A DNA stretch of 64,000 bases from Synechococcus elongatus PCC 11801 (GCF_003846445.2 NZ_CP030139.2:186001-250000); one strand, 5' to 3'. Shown: positions 18,061 through 29,399, numbered from the stretch's first letter. The notes: a model not told the origin generated them from the sequence alone. A program made the numbers and translations.

Positions 18061-19821
18061 TTACATTCGCTCTAGCACCGAAATCCCCAGCAGCGAGAGT
18101 CCCAGCTTGAGGGTGCGTGCCGTCAGATCACAGAGCAATAAGCGGCTTGTGCGCTGAGGTTCCTCAGCATTGAGAATCGGGCAGCGATCGTAGAACTGGT
18201 TGAAGGTTTGACTCAGTTCAAACAAATAGGTGCAGAGGCGATTCGGCAGGAGATCGCGGGCCACTTCATCAAGCACCTCGCCCAGTTGGAGGACTTGTTT
18301 CGCCAGCGATCGCTCGGTGGGTTCCGTTAACACTGCGGCAACAGGGTCAAGCTGTGAAAAATCAATGCCACCTTTGCGGGCAATACCTTGAATCCGCACG
18401 TAGGCATAGAGCAAGTAAGGAGCCGTATTCCCTTGCAACGCCAACATCTTGTCGAAGCTGAAGATGTAGTTGCTGTTGCGGTTCTGGCTGAGGTCAGCGT
18501 ATTTGACTGCGCCAAGACCTACCGCTGTTGCCACCGCTTCAACAAATTCCGGTGTCTCCGATCGCTCTTCGGCAGCAATACGAGTCGTCAGGTCTGTCCG
18601 AGCGCGATCCACTGCTTCATCTAAAAGGTCGCGCAAGCGCACCGTATCGCCAGCGCGAGTTTTCAGCTTCTTGCCGTCCTCCCCTTGCACCAAGCCAAAG
18701 GGAACGTGCTCAATGCGAGCTTCTACGGGGAGCCAGCCAGCGCGCTGCGCCACTTGGAAAACCTGGGCAAAGTGATTTGCCTGCCCTGCATCAGTGACGT
18801 AGATGATGCGTTGGGCTTGGTCCCGTCCAAGACGATAGCGGAGTGCTGCCAAGTCAGTCGTCGCATAGTTATAGCCGCCGTCGCTTTTCTGAACGATCAA
18901 CGGTAGGGGCTGGCCTTCTTTGTTTTGAAAGCCTTCCAGAAAGACGCACTGAGCGCCCTGATCCTCAACGAGTAATCCCAGTCGCCGTAGGTCTTCAACG
19001 ATCGCCGGTAGATAGGGGTTGTAGAAGCTCTCGCCCCGTTCTTCTAGCTGAATATCGAGGCGATCGTAGATTTTCTGAAACTCGCGCCGCGACTGATCGC
19101 AGAGCAACTGCCAAGCCTGACGGGCTGTGGCCTCGCCTGACTGCAGATCCACCACGCGCTGACGAGCTGTTTCTTGGAAGGATGGATCTGCATCAAAGTG
19201 CGCTTTGGCCTGCTTATAAAAAGCCACCAAGTCACTGATATCCAGTGCATCTGGCTGACTGAGAGCCTGAGGATATTGCTCCTGTAAGAAGGCGATCAGC
19301 ATGCCAAACTGGGTGCCCCAATCGCCGACGTGGTTGAGCCGCAGCACCTCATGGCCTTGGAACTCCAGCACCCGAGCAATGCTGTCGCCAATAATCGTCG
19401 ATCGCAGGTGACCGACATGCATTTCCTTGGCGATGTTGGGGCTAGAGAAATCGACAATTACCCGTTGAGGAGGACTTACGGGTTGAATTCCCAGACGTGC
19501 ATCCGTTTGGAGTTGTTGCAGTTGAGCAACAAGATAGGAGGGCTGCAAGGTGAGGTTGATGAAGCCTGGCCCAGCGATCGCGGCGGGCTCACAAAGATCG
19601 GTCAGGTTGAGATTTTTGACCAGGGTTTCAGCGATCGCCCGTGGTGGCTGCCCCAGTTGTTTCGCCAGAGACATTGCCACATTTGACTGGTAGTCACCAA
19701 ACTTGGGGTTTGTGGCTGGAACCAGCAGCGGGTCGATCCCTGCCCACTCAGGACCAAAGCTCGCAGCCAATGCCGCTTGAAAGCGATCGCGAAGTTGCGC
19801 GAGAGGGGCAGTCATCACCAA
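18061..19821 (-). CDS. argS: Arginyl-tRNA synthetase
   Basis: 586 residues. The N-terminal Add-1 tRNA-binding domain (about 1-90) is followed by a class I catalytic core with the HIGH motif as HVGH (in [16 protein letters not shown]) and a KMSKS-equivalent GKKLKTRAG region. The anticodon-binding DALR domain is C-terminal, ending in SVLERM as is usual for ArgRS. It charges tRNA-Arg in the cytosol. Monocistronic in appearance. Confidence 0.96.
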   Translation of the reverse strand: MVMTAPLAQLRDRFQAALAASFGPEWAGIDPLLVPATNPKFGDYQSNVAMSLAKQLGQPPRAIAETLVKNLNLTDLCEPAAIAGPGFINLTLQPSYLVAQLQQLQTDARLGIQPVSPPQRVIVDFSSPNIAKEMHVGHLRSTIIGDSIARVLEFQGHEVLRLNHVGDWGTQFGMLIAFLQEQYPQALSQPDALDISDLVAFYKQAKAHFDADPSFQETARQRVVDLQSGEATARQAWQLLCDQSRREFQKIYDRLDIQLEERGESFYNPYLPAIVEDLRRLGLLVEDQGAQCVFLEGFQNKEGQPLPLIVQKSDGGYNYATTDLAALRYRLGRDQAQRIIYVTDAGQANHFAQVFQVAQRAGWLPVEARIEHVPFGLVQGEDGKKLKTRAGDTVRLRDLLDEAVDRARTDLTTRIAAEERSETPEFVEAVATAVGLGAVKYADLSQNRNSNYIFSFDKMLALQGNTAPYLLYAYVRIQGIARKGGIDFSQLDPVAAVLTEPTERSLAKQVLQLGEVLDEVARDLLPNRLCTYLFELSQTFNQFYDRCPILNAEEPQRTSRLLLCDLTARTLKLGLSLLGISVLERM

Positions 19822-20065
19822 AATCTTGAGCGTTCTGAGGATAATCTCCCCATCATCTCACCGTTAAGTCGTCGGTGACTCCTGGGCGATCGGGGCCGAG
19901 GATAGCGTTACCAGCCGTCCTACAGCCTTGGCATCCGGGATTTGTCAGTGCCCATCCTGAGTGAGTCTGGGCGATCCGTCTCAGGATGGTCGGCAGCTCT
20001 CGATGGAGAGCGATCGCTTTCCTCCTGTTGGGTATGACGAGCAGTTCCTATTCCAGTCCAGCCAC
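19822..20065. other. intergenic stretch between argS and petF terminator
   Basis: No convincing gene. It contains one long-armed inverted repeat, CCATCCTGAG (19952-19961) with CTCAGGATGG (19980-19989), loop 18 bp, which could fold in RNA from either strand. The rest shows only a HIP1-like site. Confidence 0.4.
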
Positions 20066-20097
20066 AAAAAAGCGACCTTCAACATAGAAGGTCGCTA
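20066..20097 (-). terminator. Rho-independent terminator of petF
   Basis: Minus-strand AGCGACCTTC / GAAGGTCGCT stem of 10 bp followed by TTTTTTG, 42 bp after the petF stop codon. Confidence 0.88.
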
Positions 20098-20138
20098 TGA
20101 AATGCAGATTCTAAAAATTGAGACAGCTGAAGAGCAAC

Positions 20139-20618
<480 letters not shown>

Positions 20619-20686
20619 CTAGGGTTAATCGCGGCTTAAACTCAACTCGCTCCCAAAGAGCTGTCAAAGTTAAGCATTAGCGAGAT

Positions 20687-21586
20687 TTATCGTTCTGGCT
20701 GAAAATCAGCAACCAGACGGCACCAGTCCCCTTGGCTAGCCTGCCCACGAATCACCCAGCCATACTCCTCGAGCGTGGCGCTGACACTGTCCGCTTGGCT
20801 GGTCAGCAAACCACTGAAAATTGCCCAACTGCCAGGGCTCGCTAACTCCGAAAGCGTTGGCGTTAGGGCTTGGATGATGTGCGCCAAGATGTTGCACAAA
20901 AAGCCGTCAAACCGGACACCTTGGGCATGGAGAGGCTGGAGTTGATCAGCGCTACCAATCGCGGTCCAAAAGCGATCGCCTTCCAGATCATTTAAGGCGG
21001 CGTTGGACTGAGTCGCCCCCACAGCGAGAGGATCAGTATCCACCGCATAGACCTGTTTGGCCCCGAGCAGCAGAGCCCCGATCGCCAAAATCCCAGAGCC
21101 GCAGCCGACATCCGCAATCACTTTGTCAGCAACGGGAACCGTTTCCAGTCCCTCCAAACAAAGCTGAGTGGTGGGATGGGCTCCGGTGCCAAAGGCGGTG
21201 CCAGGATCGAGCCGCAGCAATAGGCGATCGCTCGGTTCTGGCTCCAGCCAAGCCGGCTGAATCAAGAAGCGATCGCCTAGTTCTTGGGGTTGCCAGTGGC
21301 GTTTCCAGCTCTCAGACCAATCCTCTTCATCGAGGGTCTGCCAGCTCAAACTGGGCGTGGGCAAGCCAAGATCTGCAGCATCAGCGCTGATTTCCTGCAG
21401 GAGGCGATCGCGAATCGTCTCCTCCCACAATTCCGCTGGAAAGTAGCTGTGAACCTGCAGCGTTTGGGCTTTGCTTTCACAGACAAAGCCCCGTCCGCCC
21501 GCCTCCGACAGCCGCCAGTAGAGCAGGTCTTCCAGTAGGGGATCGCAGCTGACCTCGACCTGCCACCAAGATTGACTGATCGGCAC
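20687..21586 (-). CDS. prmA: Ribosomal protein L11 methyltransferase PrmA
   Basis: 299 residues from a GTG at 21586. N-terminal substrate-recognition part (WWQVEVSC...WRLSEAGGRGF), then a class I SAM methyltransferase core with DVGCGSGILAIGALLLGA and the post-motif FLCNILAHI. It trimethylates L11 residues in the cytosol. The start overlaps the serA stop by 1 bp (TAGTG), so it is translationally coupled to serA, an arrangement common in cyanobacteria. Confidence 0.94.
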   Translation of the reverse strand: MPISQSWWQVEVSCDPLLEDLLYWRLSEAGGRGFVCESKAQTLQVHSYFPAELWEETIRDRLLQEISADAADLGLPTPSLSWQTLDEEDWSESWKRHWQPQELGDRFLIQPAWLEPEPSDRLLLRLDPGTAFGTGAHPTTQLCLEGLETVPVADKVIADVGCGSGILAIGALLLGAKQVYAVDTDPLAVGATQSNAALNDLEGDRFWTAIGSADQLQPLHAQGVRFDGFLCNILAHIIQALTPTLSELASPGSWAIFSGLLTSQADSVSATLEEYGWVIRGQASQGDWCRLVADFQPER

Positions 21587-23175
21587 TAGAGCACCACCGT
21601 GTAGGCGTCACTGATGCCGGCTACCTTGGTGATTTCCGCCAAGATGCCCTCGGGCAGCGGATCATCCAAGCTCAGCACCATGACCGCATCGCCACGCACA
21701 ATCCGGCGGCCGACTTGCATGCTGGCAATGTTGACGTTGAAGCTGCCGAGCAGTGAGCCAATTTTGCCGATGATGCCGGGCATATCACGGTGGCGCGTGA
21801 ACAGCATGTAGCGGCTGGGCGGCACGTTGACCGGGAACTCATCGACGTTGGTGATCCGAATTTCGCCATCGCCGAGCAGTGCACCCATGACGCGGTGTTC
21901 GCCGTTAGAGCCCGTTGCCATCAGCTGCAGCGAACCGCCTGCATAGTCATCACGCACCGATTCGTCGCGGGTTTCGATGATGCGAATGCCCCGCTCTTTG
22001 GCCTCGATCATGGCGTTGACGTAGTTGACCCGCTCGCGCAGGGCTTGGGTCAGCAACCCTTTGAGTGCTGCAATCACGATCGGCTGGCTCTGTTGTGCTG
22101 CCAGTTCCCCTTGCAGGCGTACCGTCAGTTGTTCCAAGCGACCGCCTGCCACTTGGCTGAGCAGATTGCCGAGGGTTTCTGCAAGCTGCAGGTAAGGGCG
22201 CAGTTTCTCGAGAACATCGGGATAGAGGCCGGGGATGTTGACCGCTGATCGCGCCGGCAGACCCAGCAACACATCACGGATTTGCTCCGCCACATCAACA
22301 GCAACATTGACTTGCGCTTCTGTGGTTGAAGCCCCAAGGTGCGGCGTCAGGATCAAGTCTTTGCCCAAGGCGCGCAATGGTGAATCGGCTTGCAGCGGTT
22401 CCTGTTCGAACACGTCGAGGGCGGCCCCACCAATTTTTCCAGCAGCGATCGCATCCGCTAGCGCTTGCTCATCGATCACACCGCCCCGAGCACAGTTGAT
22501 GATCCGAGTCGTCGGCTTCATCTTCGCCAAGGTCTCGGCGTTGATCAGGTTGGCGGTTTCCGGCGTTTTAGGGATGTGGAGGGTGATGTAGTCCGCTTCT
22601 TGGAAGAGGATGTCCAGCTCCACCAGCCGAGCGCCGATCTGCTCTGCCCGTTCCGCCGAAATGAAGGGGTCATAGGCCAGTAGTTTCATGCCCATGGCCT
22701 TGGCAACGGTGGCAACGTGGGAACCGATTTTGCCCAGACCAACGACGCCGAGGGTTTTCTTATAGACTTCGGTGCCGACGAAGCTCTTGCGATCCCAGAC
22801 GCCCGATTTGGTTGAAGCGTTGGCGTCGGGAATATGTCGCGACAGCGACAGCATCATCGCCAGGGTGTGTTCTGCTGCTGCGATCGTGTTGCCTTCCGGC
22901 GAGTTCACGACCACAATGCCGCGGCGAGTGGCAGCTGGCACATCGACGTTATCGACGCCAACCCCAGCTCGACCGATAATCCGCAGCTTTTGCCCCGCCT
23001 CGATCACTTCTGCGGTGACGCGGGTGCCCGATCGCAGCATCAGCGCGTCGTAGTCGCCAATAATCTGCGCCAGTTCGGACGGCGACAATCCCGTCTTGAC
23101 GTCTACTTGAGCGACTTGCGAGAGAATGTCGAGACCGACCTGATCGATTGGATCAGAGACCAGAACCTTGGGCAT
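21586..23175 (-). CDS. serA: D-3-phosphoglycerate dehydrogenase SerA (long form)
   Basis: 529 residues from the ATG at 23175 (MPKVLVSDPIDQVG); the frame is open 18 codons further but without family similarity. Residues about 1-310: D-isomer 2-hydroxyacid dehydrogenase with NAD site GLGKIGSHVA and the HLGAST catalytic histidine motif. About 315-450: intervening (ASB) domain. About 455-529: ACT domain (FTRHRDMPGIIGKIGSLLG). Catalyses the first step of serine synthesis; the ACT domain is the usual serine-feedback site. Confidence 0.95.
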   Translation of the reverse strand: MPKVLVSDPIDQVGLDILSQVAQVDVKTGLSPSELAQIIGDYDALMLRSGTRVTAEVIEAGQKLRIIGRAGVGVDNVDVPAATRRGIVVVNSPEGNTIAAAEHTLAMMLSLSRHIPDANASTKSGVWDRKSFVGTEVYKKTLGVVGLGKIGSHVATVAKAMGMKLLAYDPFISAERAEQIGARLVELDILFQEADYITLHIPKTPETANLINAETLAKMKPTTRIINCARGGVIDEQALADAIAAGKIGGAALDVFEQEPLQADSPLRALGKDLILTPHLGASTTEAQVNVAVDVAEQIRDVLLGLPARSAVNIPGLYPDVLEKLRPYLQLAETLGNLLSQVAGGRLEQLTVRLQGELAAQQSQPIVIAALKGLLTQALRERVNYVNAMIEAKERGIRIIETRDESVRDDYAGGSLQLMATGSNGEHRVMGALLGDGEIRITNVDEFPVNVPPSRYMLFTRHRDMPGIIGKIGSLLGSFNVNIASMQVGRRIVRGDAVMVLSLDDPLPEGILAEITKVAGISDAYTVVL

Positions 23176-23299
23176 GGCGAGACAACGAGCGACAGGGACG
23201 GGCGATCGCAGATCAGCCCAATCATTCATTCTATGAGTAGGTGGCCTTGCCGATGCCCCTGCTGTTGAAGAGTCCGCTGCTCCCTTGCTACTGAAACCT

Positions 23300-23812
23300 A
23301 TGACTTATCTCATTGCTGTCCTGCGCGATCGCTCTACCGTGGAAGCCGCCTGCGCTGCTTTGGCAGAAACCGGCTGGTCCAGTGACTTCTGGAGCGTGGT
23401 TGGCGAAGGCTGGGAGAGTAGCGATCGCTTTGGTCTGCTCAACCCCAAAGAGCGATCGCGGCAACGGGTGCGTTGGATGGCAACGTGGCTCGTGCCCTTT
23501 GGCTTTGCGGGCGGCTTGGTCTTTAGCAAGATCACGGGTTTGGAAACCTTTGCTTGGGCAGGTCCGGTCGGCAATGACTTGGTGGGTGGCGTCTTGGGTG
23601 CCCTATCGGGCTTGATGGGTAGCGCCTTTATCGGCGGTGGCTTCGGCGTGGGTAACTTGTCGGGCTTTGACCCGCTACCGTTCCGCAACCGACTAGAAGA
23701 AGGCAAATTTGTGCTGATTTTGCGGGGCAATGATGCCGTGACCACCCAAGCGTGGCGCCTATTGCGATCGGTCGATCCGGAGTCCTTACAAACCGTCGAG
23801 GAGAGTCTGTAG
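23300..23812 (+). CDS. conserved small membrane protein of unknown function
   Basis: 170 residues from the ATG at 23300. Two Gly/Ala-rich hydrophobic segments in the middle (about 70-90 and 100-125, WLVPFGFAGGLVF and VGGVLGALSGLMGSAFIGGGFGVG) look like a pair of membrane helices; the ends are soluble. The N-terminus YLIAVLRDRSTVEAACAALAETGW suggests a small alpha/beta domain. I do not recognise a named family. It ends immediately before the S4-domain gene, so the two are probably one operon. Confidence 0.75.
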   Translation: MTYLIAVLRDRSTVEAACAALAETGWSSDFWSVVGEGWESSDRFGLLNPKERSRQRVRWMATWLVPFGFAGGLVFSKITGLETFAWAGPVGNDLVGGVLGALSGLMGSAFIGGGFGVGNLSGFDPLPFRNRLEEGKFVLILRGNDAVTTQAWRLLRSVDPESLQTVEESL

Positions 23813-24592
23813 ATGTTGCCGCGTCAAGAGTTGCTCGCTGGGGCTGACAATCGCGATTGTTTAGCGCGGTTGATTGACCTAGCTGAACAATCGATTCGAA
23901 CTTGGGAACCGGCGATCAGTGATTTTCTCTCACCGCCCGAGTTGGCTGAAGCGCAAGAACGACTGGGACGACTGACGGAATTACAGCTATTGCCTTGGGG
24001 CGGCTATCCGCAGGCGGAACGGCAGCGCTTGGCGATCGCTCGTAGCGAAATGCCCTTGGAAGTTGAGCAAATTGCGATCGCGGCTGTAGAAATCGCTGGC
24101 AACTTCCTGTTCGACCCGGCTAGCCATCGTGACTTTTTGGGGTCTTTGCTCGGCACAGGTCTTGTCCGCGAAAAAGTGGGCGACATCCTCGTCTTGGGCG
24201 ATCGCGGTGCCCAAGCCTTAGTCATGCCAGAACTGGTTGAATTTCTGGGCCTGCACCTGACTCAAGTTCGCAGCGTGCCGGTCAAGGTGCGTGAAATTCC
24301 GCTGGCAGAGCTGCGAGTACCGGCCCCGCGTGTCAAGCAGCTGACAACGGTGGAAGCCTCCCTGCGGCTAGATGCGATCGCCTCTGCAGGCTTTGGCCTC
24401 TCACGCAGCAAAATGGTCGACTTGATTAGTGGCGGCGATGTGCGCGTCAACTGGAAGTCTGTGACTCAGCCCAGTACACAACTGAAAAGTGGCGATTTAG
24501 TGACGGTGCGCGGCAAGGGGCGCCTCAGTGTTGGCGAGATTCAAGTCACCAAGAAAGAACGCTATCGCCTTGAACTAACGCGCTACGTTTAG
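23813..24592 (+). CDS. S4-domain RNA-binding protein (YlmH-like, PSII-linked family)
   Basis: 259 residues. An N-terminal YlmH-like domain (about 1-175) precedes a C-terminal S4 domain (about 180-250): RLDAIASAGFGLSRSKMVDLISGGDVRVNW. Cyanobacterial members of this family are annotated as photosystem II S4-domain proteins; the S4 fold binds structured RNA. No space separates it from the gene before (TAG then ATG), indicating coupling. Its RNA target is unknown. Confidence 0.88.
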   Translation: MLPRQELLAGADNRDCLARLIDLAEQSIRTWEPAISDFLSPPELAEAQERLGRLTELQLLPWGGYPQAERQRLAIARSEMPLEVEQIAIAAVEIAGNFLFDPASHRDFLGSLLGTGLVREKVGDILVLGDRGAQALVMPELVEFLGLHLTQVRSVPVKVREIPLAELRVPAPRVKQLTTVEASLRLDAIASAGFGLSRSKMVDLISGGDVRVNWKSVTQPSTQLKSGDLVTVRGKGRLSVGEIQVTKKERYRLELTRYV

Positions 24593-24960
24593 AACTCGAT
24601 CAATCAGCACTGCTACTGGATGATTCGTAGTAATTGCAGATTGAACAGTCGTTGCTCCACCTCCTGCCACCCAACAAGTCCCTGTGACAGGTGAGGCTTG
24701 ACTACTGGTTAAAAGCTTGTAGGTCTTATCAAAACCAATTAATTATTTGACTGCGGGTAAAAACCTCGCTGCTAACGTGACCGTTATTTCACATTTAATA
24801 CGATTTCTCTACAAGCACTGCACCTCAATCAAGCTTGGTGAATACTAAGGCTCAAGCTTGAAGTTAATGATTCATCGCCAAGATATGTCTTGCCGACCTC
24901 ATCTTGGCTCACTGTCTTCATCGGTTGAATATTGATAAGCCCTTGAGAAGGAGTGATTGA
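24593..24960. other. AT-rich intergenic region upstream of the DUF2252 gene
   Basis: No gene seen on either strand. It ends with a good ribosome site, AAGGAG at 24948-24953, seven bases before the ATG at 24961. A CAAGCTT sequence recurs (near 24831 and 24853). Nothing else stands out. Confidence 0.4.
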
Positions 24961-26349
24961 ATGCCTGGCAAGGATAAAGAAGATAGCTTAGCAGTAGCTC
25001 AGTTTCATGTACGGGCCGAACGAATTGCTGCAGGGAAGACAATTCGGAAAAAGCTTCCTCGTGCCGATCACGCGGACTGGAAAATCACCAATAATCGGCG
25101 TGATCCGATCGCAATCCTAGAGGAATCTAACCAAGGGCGTATGCCGGAGTTGATTCCCATTCGTTATGGGCGAATGCTGCGCAGTCCTTTCACCTTTTTA
25201 AGAGGATCTGCAGCAATCATGGCTCATGATTTGGCAACAACTCCCAATACTGGCATTCATGTACAAGCCTGTGGTGATTGTCACCTGTTAAATTTTGGCT
25301 TCTTCGCAACACCAGAGCGAAACCTTGTTTTTGATATCAATGATTTTGACGAGACCCATCCAGCGCCTTGGGAATGGGACATTAAGCGTCTTGTTGCGAG
25401 CTTCATTCTCGCCGGGAGAGACAATCAAATTACAGACAAGGACTCGCAATCAATTGCTGCTGCTTGTGTCCGCTCCTATCGAGAACATCTGCGGGCTTAT
25501 TCGCGCATGAGCCCCTTAGAGGTTTGGTATAAGCGCATCGATGTTAAAGAACTGATTGCAATGTCTCCAAATGAGAAAATCAAAAAATATCGAGAGAATT
25601 TAGCCGAACGAGCTCGCAAGCGGGTGATTGAGTATTTGTTCCCCAAAATTGTCACCATTAAAAATGGGAAGCATCAATTTGTCGATCAGCCCCCGATTCT
25701 CTTTCATGTCCCTGATGAGGATATTCAACAACGCGTGATGAGTGGTCTTGAGACCTATCGTCAAACCCTGTCTGAAGAGCGCCGTGTGCTTTTTGATCGC
25801 TATCAATTAGAAGACTACGCAATGAAAGTTGTGGGGATCGGCAGTGTTGGAACTCACTGTAGTATTGCTCTCTTATTTTCTGAAGAGAATCATCCATTGA
25901 TTTTGCAAGTGAAAGAAGCACGTCGATCCGTCCTAGAGCCTTATACGCAGCCCTGTCGCTATGAGAATCAAGGACAGAGAGTGGTTGTTGGCCAGCGGTT
26001 AATGCAGTCTTCGAGTGACATCTTTTTAGGCTGGGCGCGATCGGAACGGGGCCGCGACTACTATGTTCGCCAACTACGGGATATGAAGCTCTCCTTACCA
26101 ATCACGGGGATTGCCGCGGATCAACTCTATCGATATGCCGAGTTCTGCGGTTGGAGTCTGGCTCGTTCCCACGCAAAGGCTGGTGATGCAGCAACGATCA
26201 GTGGCTATCTCGGTAAGGGAGACTCCTTTGATCAGGCGCTGGCAAAGTTTGCCTTAGCTTACGCAGATCAGACGGAGAAAGACTACGACGCTTTGGTACA
26301 GGCTGTCACAAGCGGCAGGATTGAGGCGATCGTCGAAGAGGACCTTTGA
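24961..26349 (+). CDS. DUF2252-family protein
   Basis: 462 residues, soluble. Family patterns include RYGRMLRSPFTFLRGSAAIMAHDL, VQACGDCHLLNFGFF and VFDINDFDETHPAPWEWDIKRL, with HAKAGDAA near the C-terminus. DUF2252 proteins have a kinase-like (aminoglycoside phosphotransferase-related) fold; the D-x-N-D-F-D sequence could be part of a nucleotide or metal site. Function is unknown. The start is set by AAGGAG. Monocistronic, convergent with tatC. Confidence 0.88.
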   Translation: MPGKDKEDSLAVAQFHVRAERIAAGKTIRKKLPRADHADWKITNNRRDPIAILEESNQGRMPELIPIRYGRMLRSPFTFLRGSAAIMAHDLATTPNTGIHVQACGDCHLLNFGFFATPERNLVFDINDFDETHPAPWEWDIKRLVASFILAGRDNQITDKDSQSIAAACVRSYREHLRAYSRMSPLEVWYKRIDVKELIAMSPNEKIKKYRENLAERARKRVIEYLFPKIVTIKNGKHQFVDQPPILFHVPDEDIQQRVMSGLETYRQTLSEERRVLFDRYQLEDYAMKVVGIGSVGTHCSIALLFSEENHPLILQVKEARRSVLEPYTQPCRYENQGQRVVVGQRLMQSSSDIFLGWARSERGRDYYVRQLRDMKLSLPITGIAADQLYRYAEFCGWSLARSHAKAGDAATISGYLGKGDSFDQALAKFALAYADQTEKDYDALVQAVTSGRIEAIVEEDL

Positions 26350-26447
26350 ACGCTCTCTTGCCGATCCTCACGATAGACAGAGTTCTCAAAACTCTTGAGC
26401 GTTTCCTGTCTTATTGGATCTCGGATCTGGCTGACCTGTAGTGATTT

Positions 26448-27293
26448 TTAGACCTCTGTTGAAACCTCTTCCTCAGAGCGATCGCCACACCAAAGCTTGA
26501 CGAGGAGCGTGCCAAACAAATACAACGCCGTCACCGCACCGGCCAGCAAACTCTGTGTCAGAGGATCTGTCGAGGGGGTGAGCACGGCACCCAAGACTAC
26601 GGCCGCTAGCAGGACATAGCGCCAGCCTGCCAACATCTGCTGGGCATCAATAATCCCGAGCGCTCCCAAAATGAGCTGCACCACGGGCACTTGAAAGGCC
26701 AGTCCCGTACTGAACAGCAGCAGCAACACAAACTCGAAGTAGCGTTCGATTGACCAGATCTGCTCAACCACATCAGCGCCATAGCTGGCAAAGAAGTTGA
26801 GCGCTGCCGGAATGAGCAGCCAGTAGGCAAAGCCCAGCCCCGCCCAAAACAGTACCGAGGACCCCAAGATCACAGGAGTCACAATGCGTCGTTCGCGTCG
26901 CGTCAGCCCCGGTAAAACAAAGCGAATGACGTGATAGAGAATAATCGGGCTGGCCAGCAGCAGGCCGCTATAGCCCGCTACCTTGAGCGAGACAAAGAAG
27001 AATTCACCCGGCGACAGTTGCAGGAAGCGAATCCCTTGGGCAGGGCGCTCCAAAAAAGCGACGAGAGGACGTACGCCCGCAAAGCAAGCGATCGCGCTGA
27101 CAACCACTGCAGCCAGGCTATAGAACAGACGCTGCCGCAGTTCTTCTAGGTGATCGAACAGCGACATTTCCACATCGTCTTCGGGCAGCGAGTCTGAATC
27201 TGGCTCGAGTCCCGGCTCAGGGGTCGGTGGCTCTGAGGGACGATAGAGAGTCGGCGCTGCCGAAGCTTCCAGGTCGGATGGGGGTGGCGTCAT
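26448..27293 (-). CDS. tatC: Twin-arginine translocase subunit TatC
   Basis: 281 residues. A Pro/acid-rich N-terminal extension of about 40 residues precedes the conserved [16 protein letters not shown], then six membrane helices, with [12 protein letters not shown] between helices 2 and 3. TatC recognises the twin-arginine signal and with TatA/B exports folded proteins across plasma and thylakoid membranes. The long N-terminus is unusual in length but common in cyanobacterial TatC. Several binding proteins in this window carry twin-arginine-like signals. Confidence 0.95.
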   Translation of the reverse strand: MTPPPSDLEASAAPTLYRPSEPPTPEPGLEPDSDSLPEDDVEMSLFDHLEELRQRLFYSLAAVVVSAIACFAGVRPLVAFLERPAQGIRFLQLSPGEFFFVSLKVAGYSGLLLASPIILYHVIRFVLPGLTRRERRIVTPVILGSSVLFWAGLGFAYWLLIPAALNFFASYGADVVEQIWSIERYFEFVLLLLFSTGLAFQVPVVQLILGALGIIDAQQMLAGWRYVLLAAVVLGAVLTPSTDPLTQSLLAGAVTALYLFGTLLVKLWCGDRSEEEVSTEV

Positions 27294-27376
27294 GGTTCAC
27301 CAGCGCAGCAGTCTTATCCATTGTGAAGTACCTCGCCACAATGCGAGAGACCTGCTTGTAAGGGGGCGATCGCGGC

Positions 27377-28057
27377 TTAAAAACCCAAATGCGTCAGTAG
27401 GGCGAACAGAACGGCATGGTTACTGGGACAGCGATCGCTCCCAGCCAAGATTTGCTCAGCCGATTGAATGAAGGGAGCCGGACGCAGATCCGCTGCTGCC
27501 GCTTGGGTGATGGTCGCGAGTGCGTCGGGGGTCATTTCCAGATGACACTGCAGCCCCAGAATGCGATCGCCCCAGAGGAAGCCCTGTTGAGGACAGACGG
27601 CACTTTGCGCCAGGGGGATAGCGGCTGGTGGCAATGAAAATTGATCGCCATGCCAATGAAACGCCATCAATTCTGGAGGGATGCCGGCGATCGCTTGGGC
27701 TTGAGCACTGAACTGAATCGGAAACCAGCCGATTTCTGGTTCGGGGCCGGGGGCAACGGTCGCTCCCAAGGCTTGAGCCAAGAGTTGGGCCCCCAAGCAA
27801 ATGCCGACCAGCGTTTTATTCGCTGCGATCGCAGTTTTTAACCACTGCTTTTCGGTCAGCAGCCAGGGATACGCCTCGATCTGATCGACATTCATCGGCC
27901 CGCCCATCAAAATGGCCGCGTCGCGATCGCGCCAGTCGGGCAGTGGATCACCAGCAGTCAGCAGGGTTGTCGAGAGCATATGACCGCGCTCGATTAGCCA
28001 AGGAGCGATCGCAGCTGCTCCCTCAAAGTCAATGTGTTGAACAATTTCAATCCGCAT
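27377..28057 (-). CDS. class I glutamine amidotransferase-like protein
   Basis: 226 residues from the ATG at 28057 ([14 protein letters not shown]). Nucleophile elbow [15 protein letters not shown] carries the catalytic Cys; the His-x-Glu partner is in [12 protein letters not shown]. This is the stand-alone GATase1 type related to GuaA N-domains. Which amidated product it serves is unknown; no synthetase partner is next to it. Its 5' end overlaps the rbcX 3' end by 11 bp, so the two may be co-expressed. Confidence 0.85.
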   Translation of the reverse strand: MRIEIVQHIDFEGAAAIAPWLIERGHMLSTTLLTAGDPLPDWRDRDAAILMGGPMNVDQIEAYPWLLTEKQWLKTAIAANKTLVGICLGAQLLAQALGATVAPGPEPEIGWFPIQFSAQAQAIAGIPPELMAFHWHGDQFSLPPAAIPLAQSAVCPQQGFLWGDRILGLQCHLEMTPDALATITQAAAADLRPAPFIQSAEQILAGSDRCPSNHAVLFALLTHLGF

Positions 28058-28478
28058 GGGAGGCATTAGGAGCGTCGTCAGCAGTCGCTGCATCAGTGGG
28101 GCGATCGACATCCTCGGATGAGGGCAAGCTGGGCTCAGCCCCCAGACGGGTCAACCGTTCCAACAAGGCACGGCGATGATTAATATTCGCCTCATGAATC
28201 TGGGCGATCGTCATCTCCGGTAGGTAATCGAGAATATGTTCGGCCAGATGCTCACGCACCGTCATCACCCGCAGTGCCAATTCGCGATCGTGGTCTAGCA
28301 AAGCAGTGAGGTAGGCTTCACCATCTTGAAACGAGAACTCAGCCGAAAAGACCTGCAGCCGATACGCACCGGCTGGATTCGTTTCGGCCAGTTGATCGCG
28401 GATAACGCACACGGCCTGATAGGTCAGATAGTTGACCAACATCCGGGCCGTATCGCGGCTGATGCGGGGCATCTCCAT
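28047..28478 (-). CDS. rbcX: Rubisco assembly chaperone RbcX
   Basis: 143 residues from the ATG at 28478, preceded by GAGGG at 8 bp. RbcX features seen: [47 protein letters not shown] and [27 protein letters not shown]. RbcX dimers clamp the C-terminal tail of RbcL during Rubisco assembly in the cytosol. rbcL/rbcS are not next to it. The C-terminal ~30 residues are acidic and low-complexity. A longer start at 28502 is possible. Confidence 0.9.
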   Translation of the reverse strand: MEMPRISRDTARMLVNYLTYQAVCVIRDQLAETNPAGAYRLQVFSAEFSFQDGEAYLTALLDHDRELALRVMTVREHLAEHILDYLPEMTIAQIHEANINHRRALLERLTRLGAEPSLPSSEDVDRPTDAATADDAPNASHAD

Positions 28479-28637
28479 CGGCTTCGCCCTCTGCGTTGAC
28501 GCCATCCTAAAGGCTGCACCCTCAAATTGCAGCAACGCCGCTGCCCACGGAGTCGAGCGATCGCAGTGAACGACAGGATGGGTTAGCTCAACCTCTGCCG
28601 GATAGAAGGGTGAGTAGCCAGTGGCGAAAAAGTTTAG

Positions 28638-29399
28638 TTAGCTGTTTTGCCAGCGGGCCTGCCAGTATTGGCGTTGCATGCGACTGATCCAGTCAGCAGA
28701 AATTTCCTTGGGGCAAACCGCCTGACATTCCAAGAGGCTGCTACAGCTCCCAAACCCTTCGGCTTCCATCTGCATCACTAGGCGCAGCACTCGTTGCGAT
28801 TGTTCGGGTTGACCTTGGGGCAGGAGAGAGAGATGCGCCAGTTTCGCTGCGGTAAACAAACTGGCTGAAGCATTTTTGCAGGCTGCGACACAAGCACCAC
28901 AACCAATACAAACCGCGGCATCAAAGGCCTGTGCAGCCTCTGCCTGACTGATCAGAATTGCATTGGCTTCAGGAGCATTCCCAGTGTTTACCGAGCAGTA
29001 GCCACCGGCTTGAATAATGCGATCGAGGGCACTGCGATCGACGACTAAGTCTTTAACGAGGGGAAAGGCTTGGGCTCGCCAAGGTTCCAGCGTCAGACAG
29101 TCTCCCGATCGAAAATGACGCAGATAGAGTTGGCAGACACTCGTTCCAGCCAGAGGGCCGTGGGCTTGACCGTTGACTAAAAAACCACAGGAGCCACAGA
29201 TGCCTTCCCGACAGTCATGGTCGAAGGCGATCGGCTCTTCTCCTTGAATAATCAGCTGCTCATTCAGGGCATCCAAGGCTTCCAGCAACGACAGATCTGC
29301 CGAGACTTGCTGGAGTGTATAGGTCTGGAACTGGCCGGGAGCTTCAGCGGAGGCTTGCCGCCAAATTTTAAAGTTCAGGTCGAGAACGGCACTGGGCAT
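28638..29399 (-). CDS. sdhB: Succinate dehydrogenase/fumarate reductase iron-sulfur protein
   Basis: 253 residues. N-terminal [2Fe-2S] ligands in CREGICGSC with a later C in TSVCQLY; C-terminal [4Fe-4S] site [11 protein letters not shown]; [3Fe-4S]-type site [13 protein letters not shown]. This is the electron-transfer subunit of succinate dehydrogenase, which reduces plastoquinone in cyanobacterial thylakoids. No sdhA or membrane anchor gene is adjacent, which is normal for cyanobacteria. Confidence 0.92.
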   Translation of the reverse strand: MPSAVLDLNFKIWRQASAEAPGQFQTYTLQQVSADLSLLEALDALNEQLIIQGEEPIAFDHDCREGICGSCGFLVNGQAHGPLAGTSVCQLYLRHFRSGDCLTLEPWRAQAFPLVKDLVVDRSALDRIIQAGGYCSVNTGNAPEANAILISQAEAAQAFDAAVCIGCGACVAACKNASASLFTAAKLAHLSLLPQGQPEQSQRVLRLVMQMEAEGFGSCSSLLECQAVCPKEISADWISRMQRQYWQARWQNS

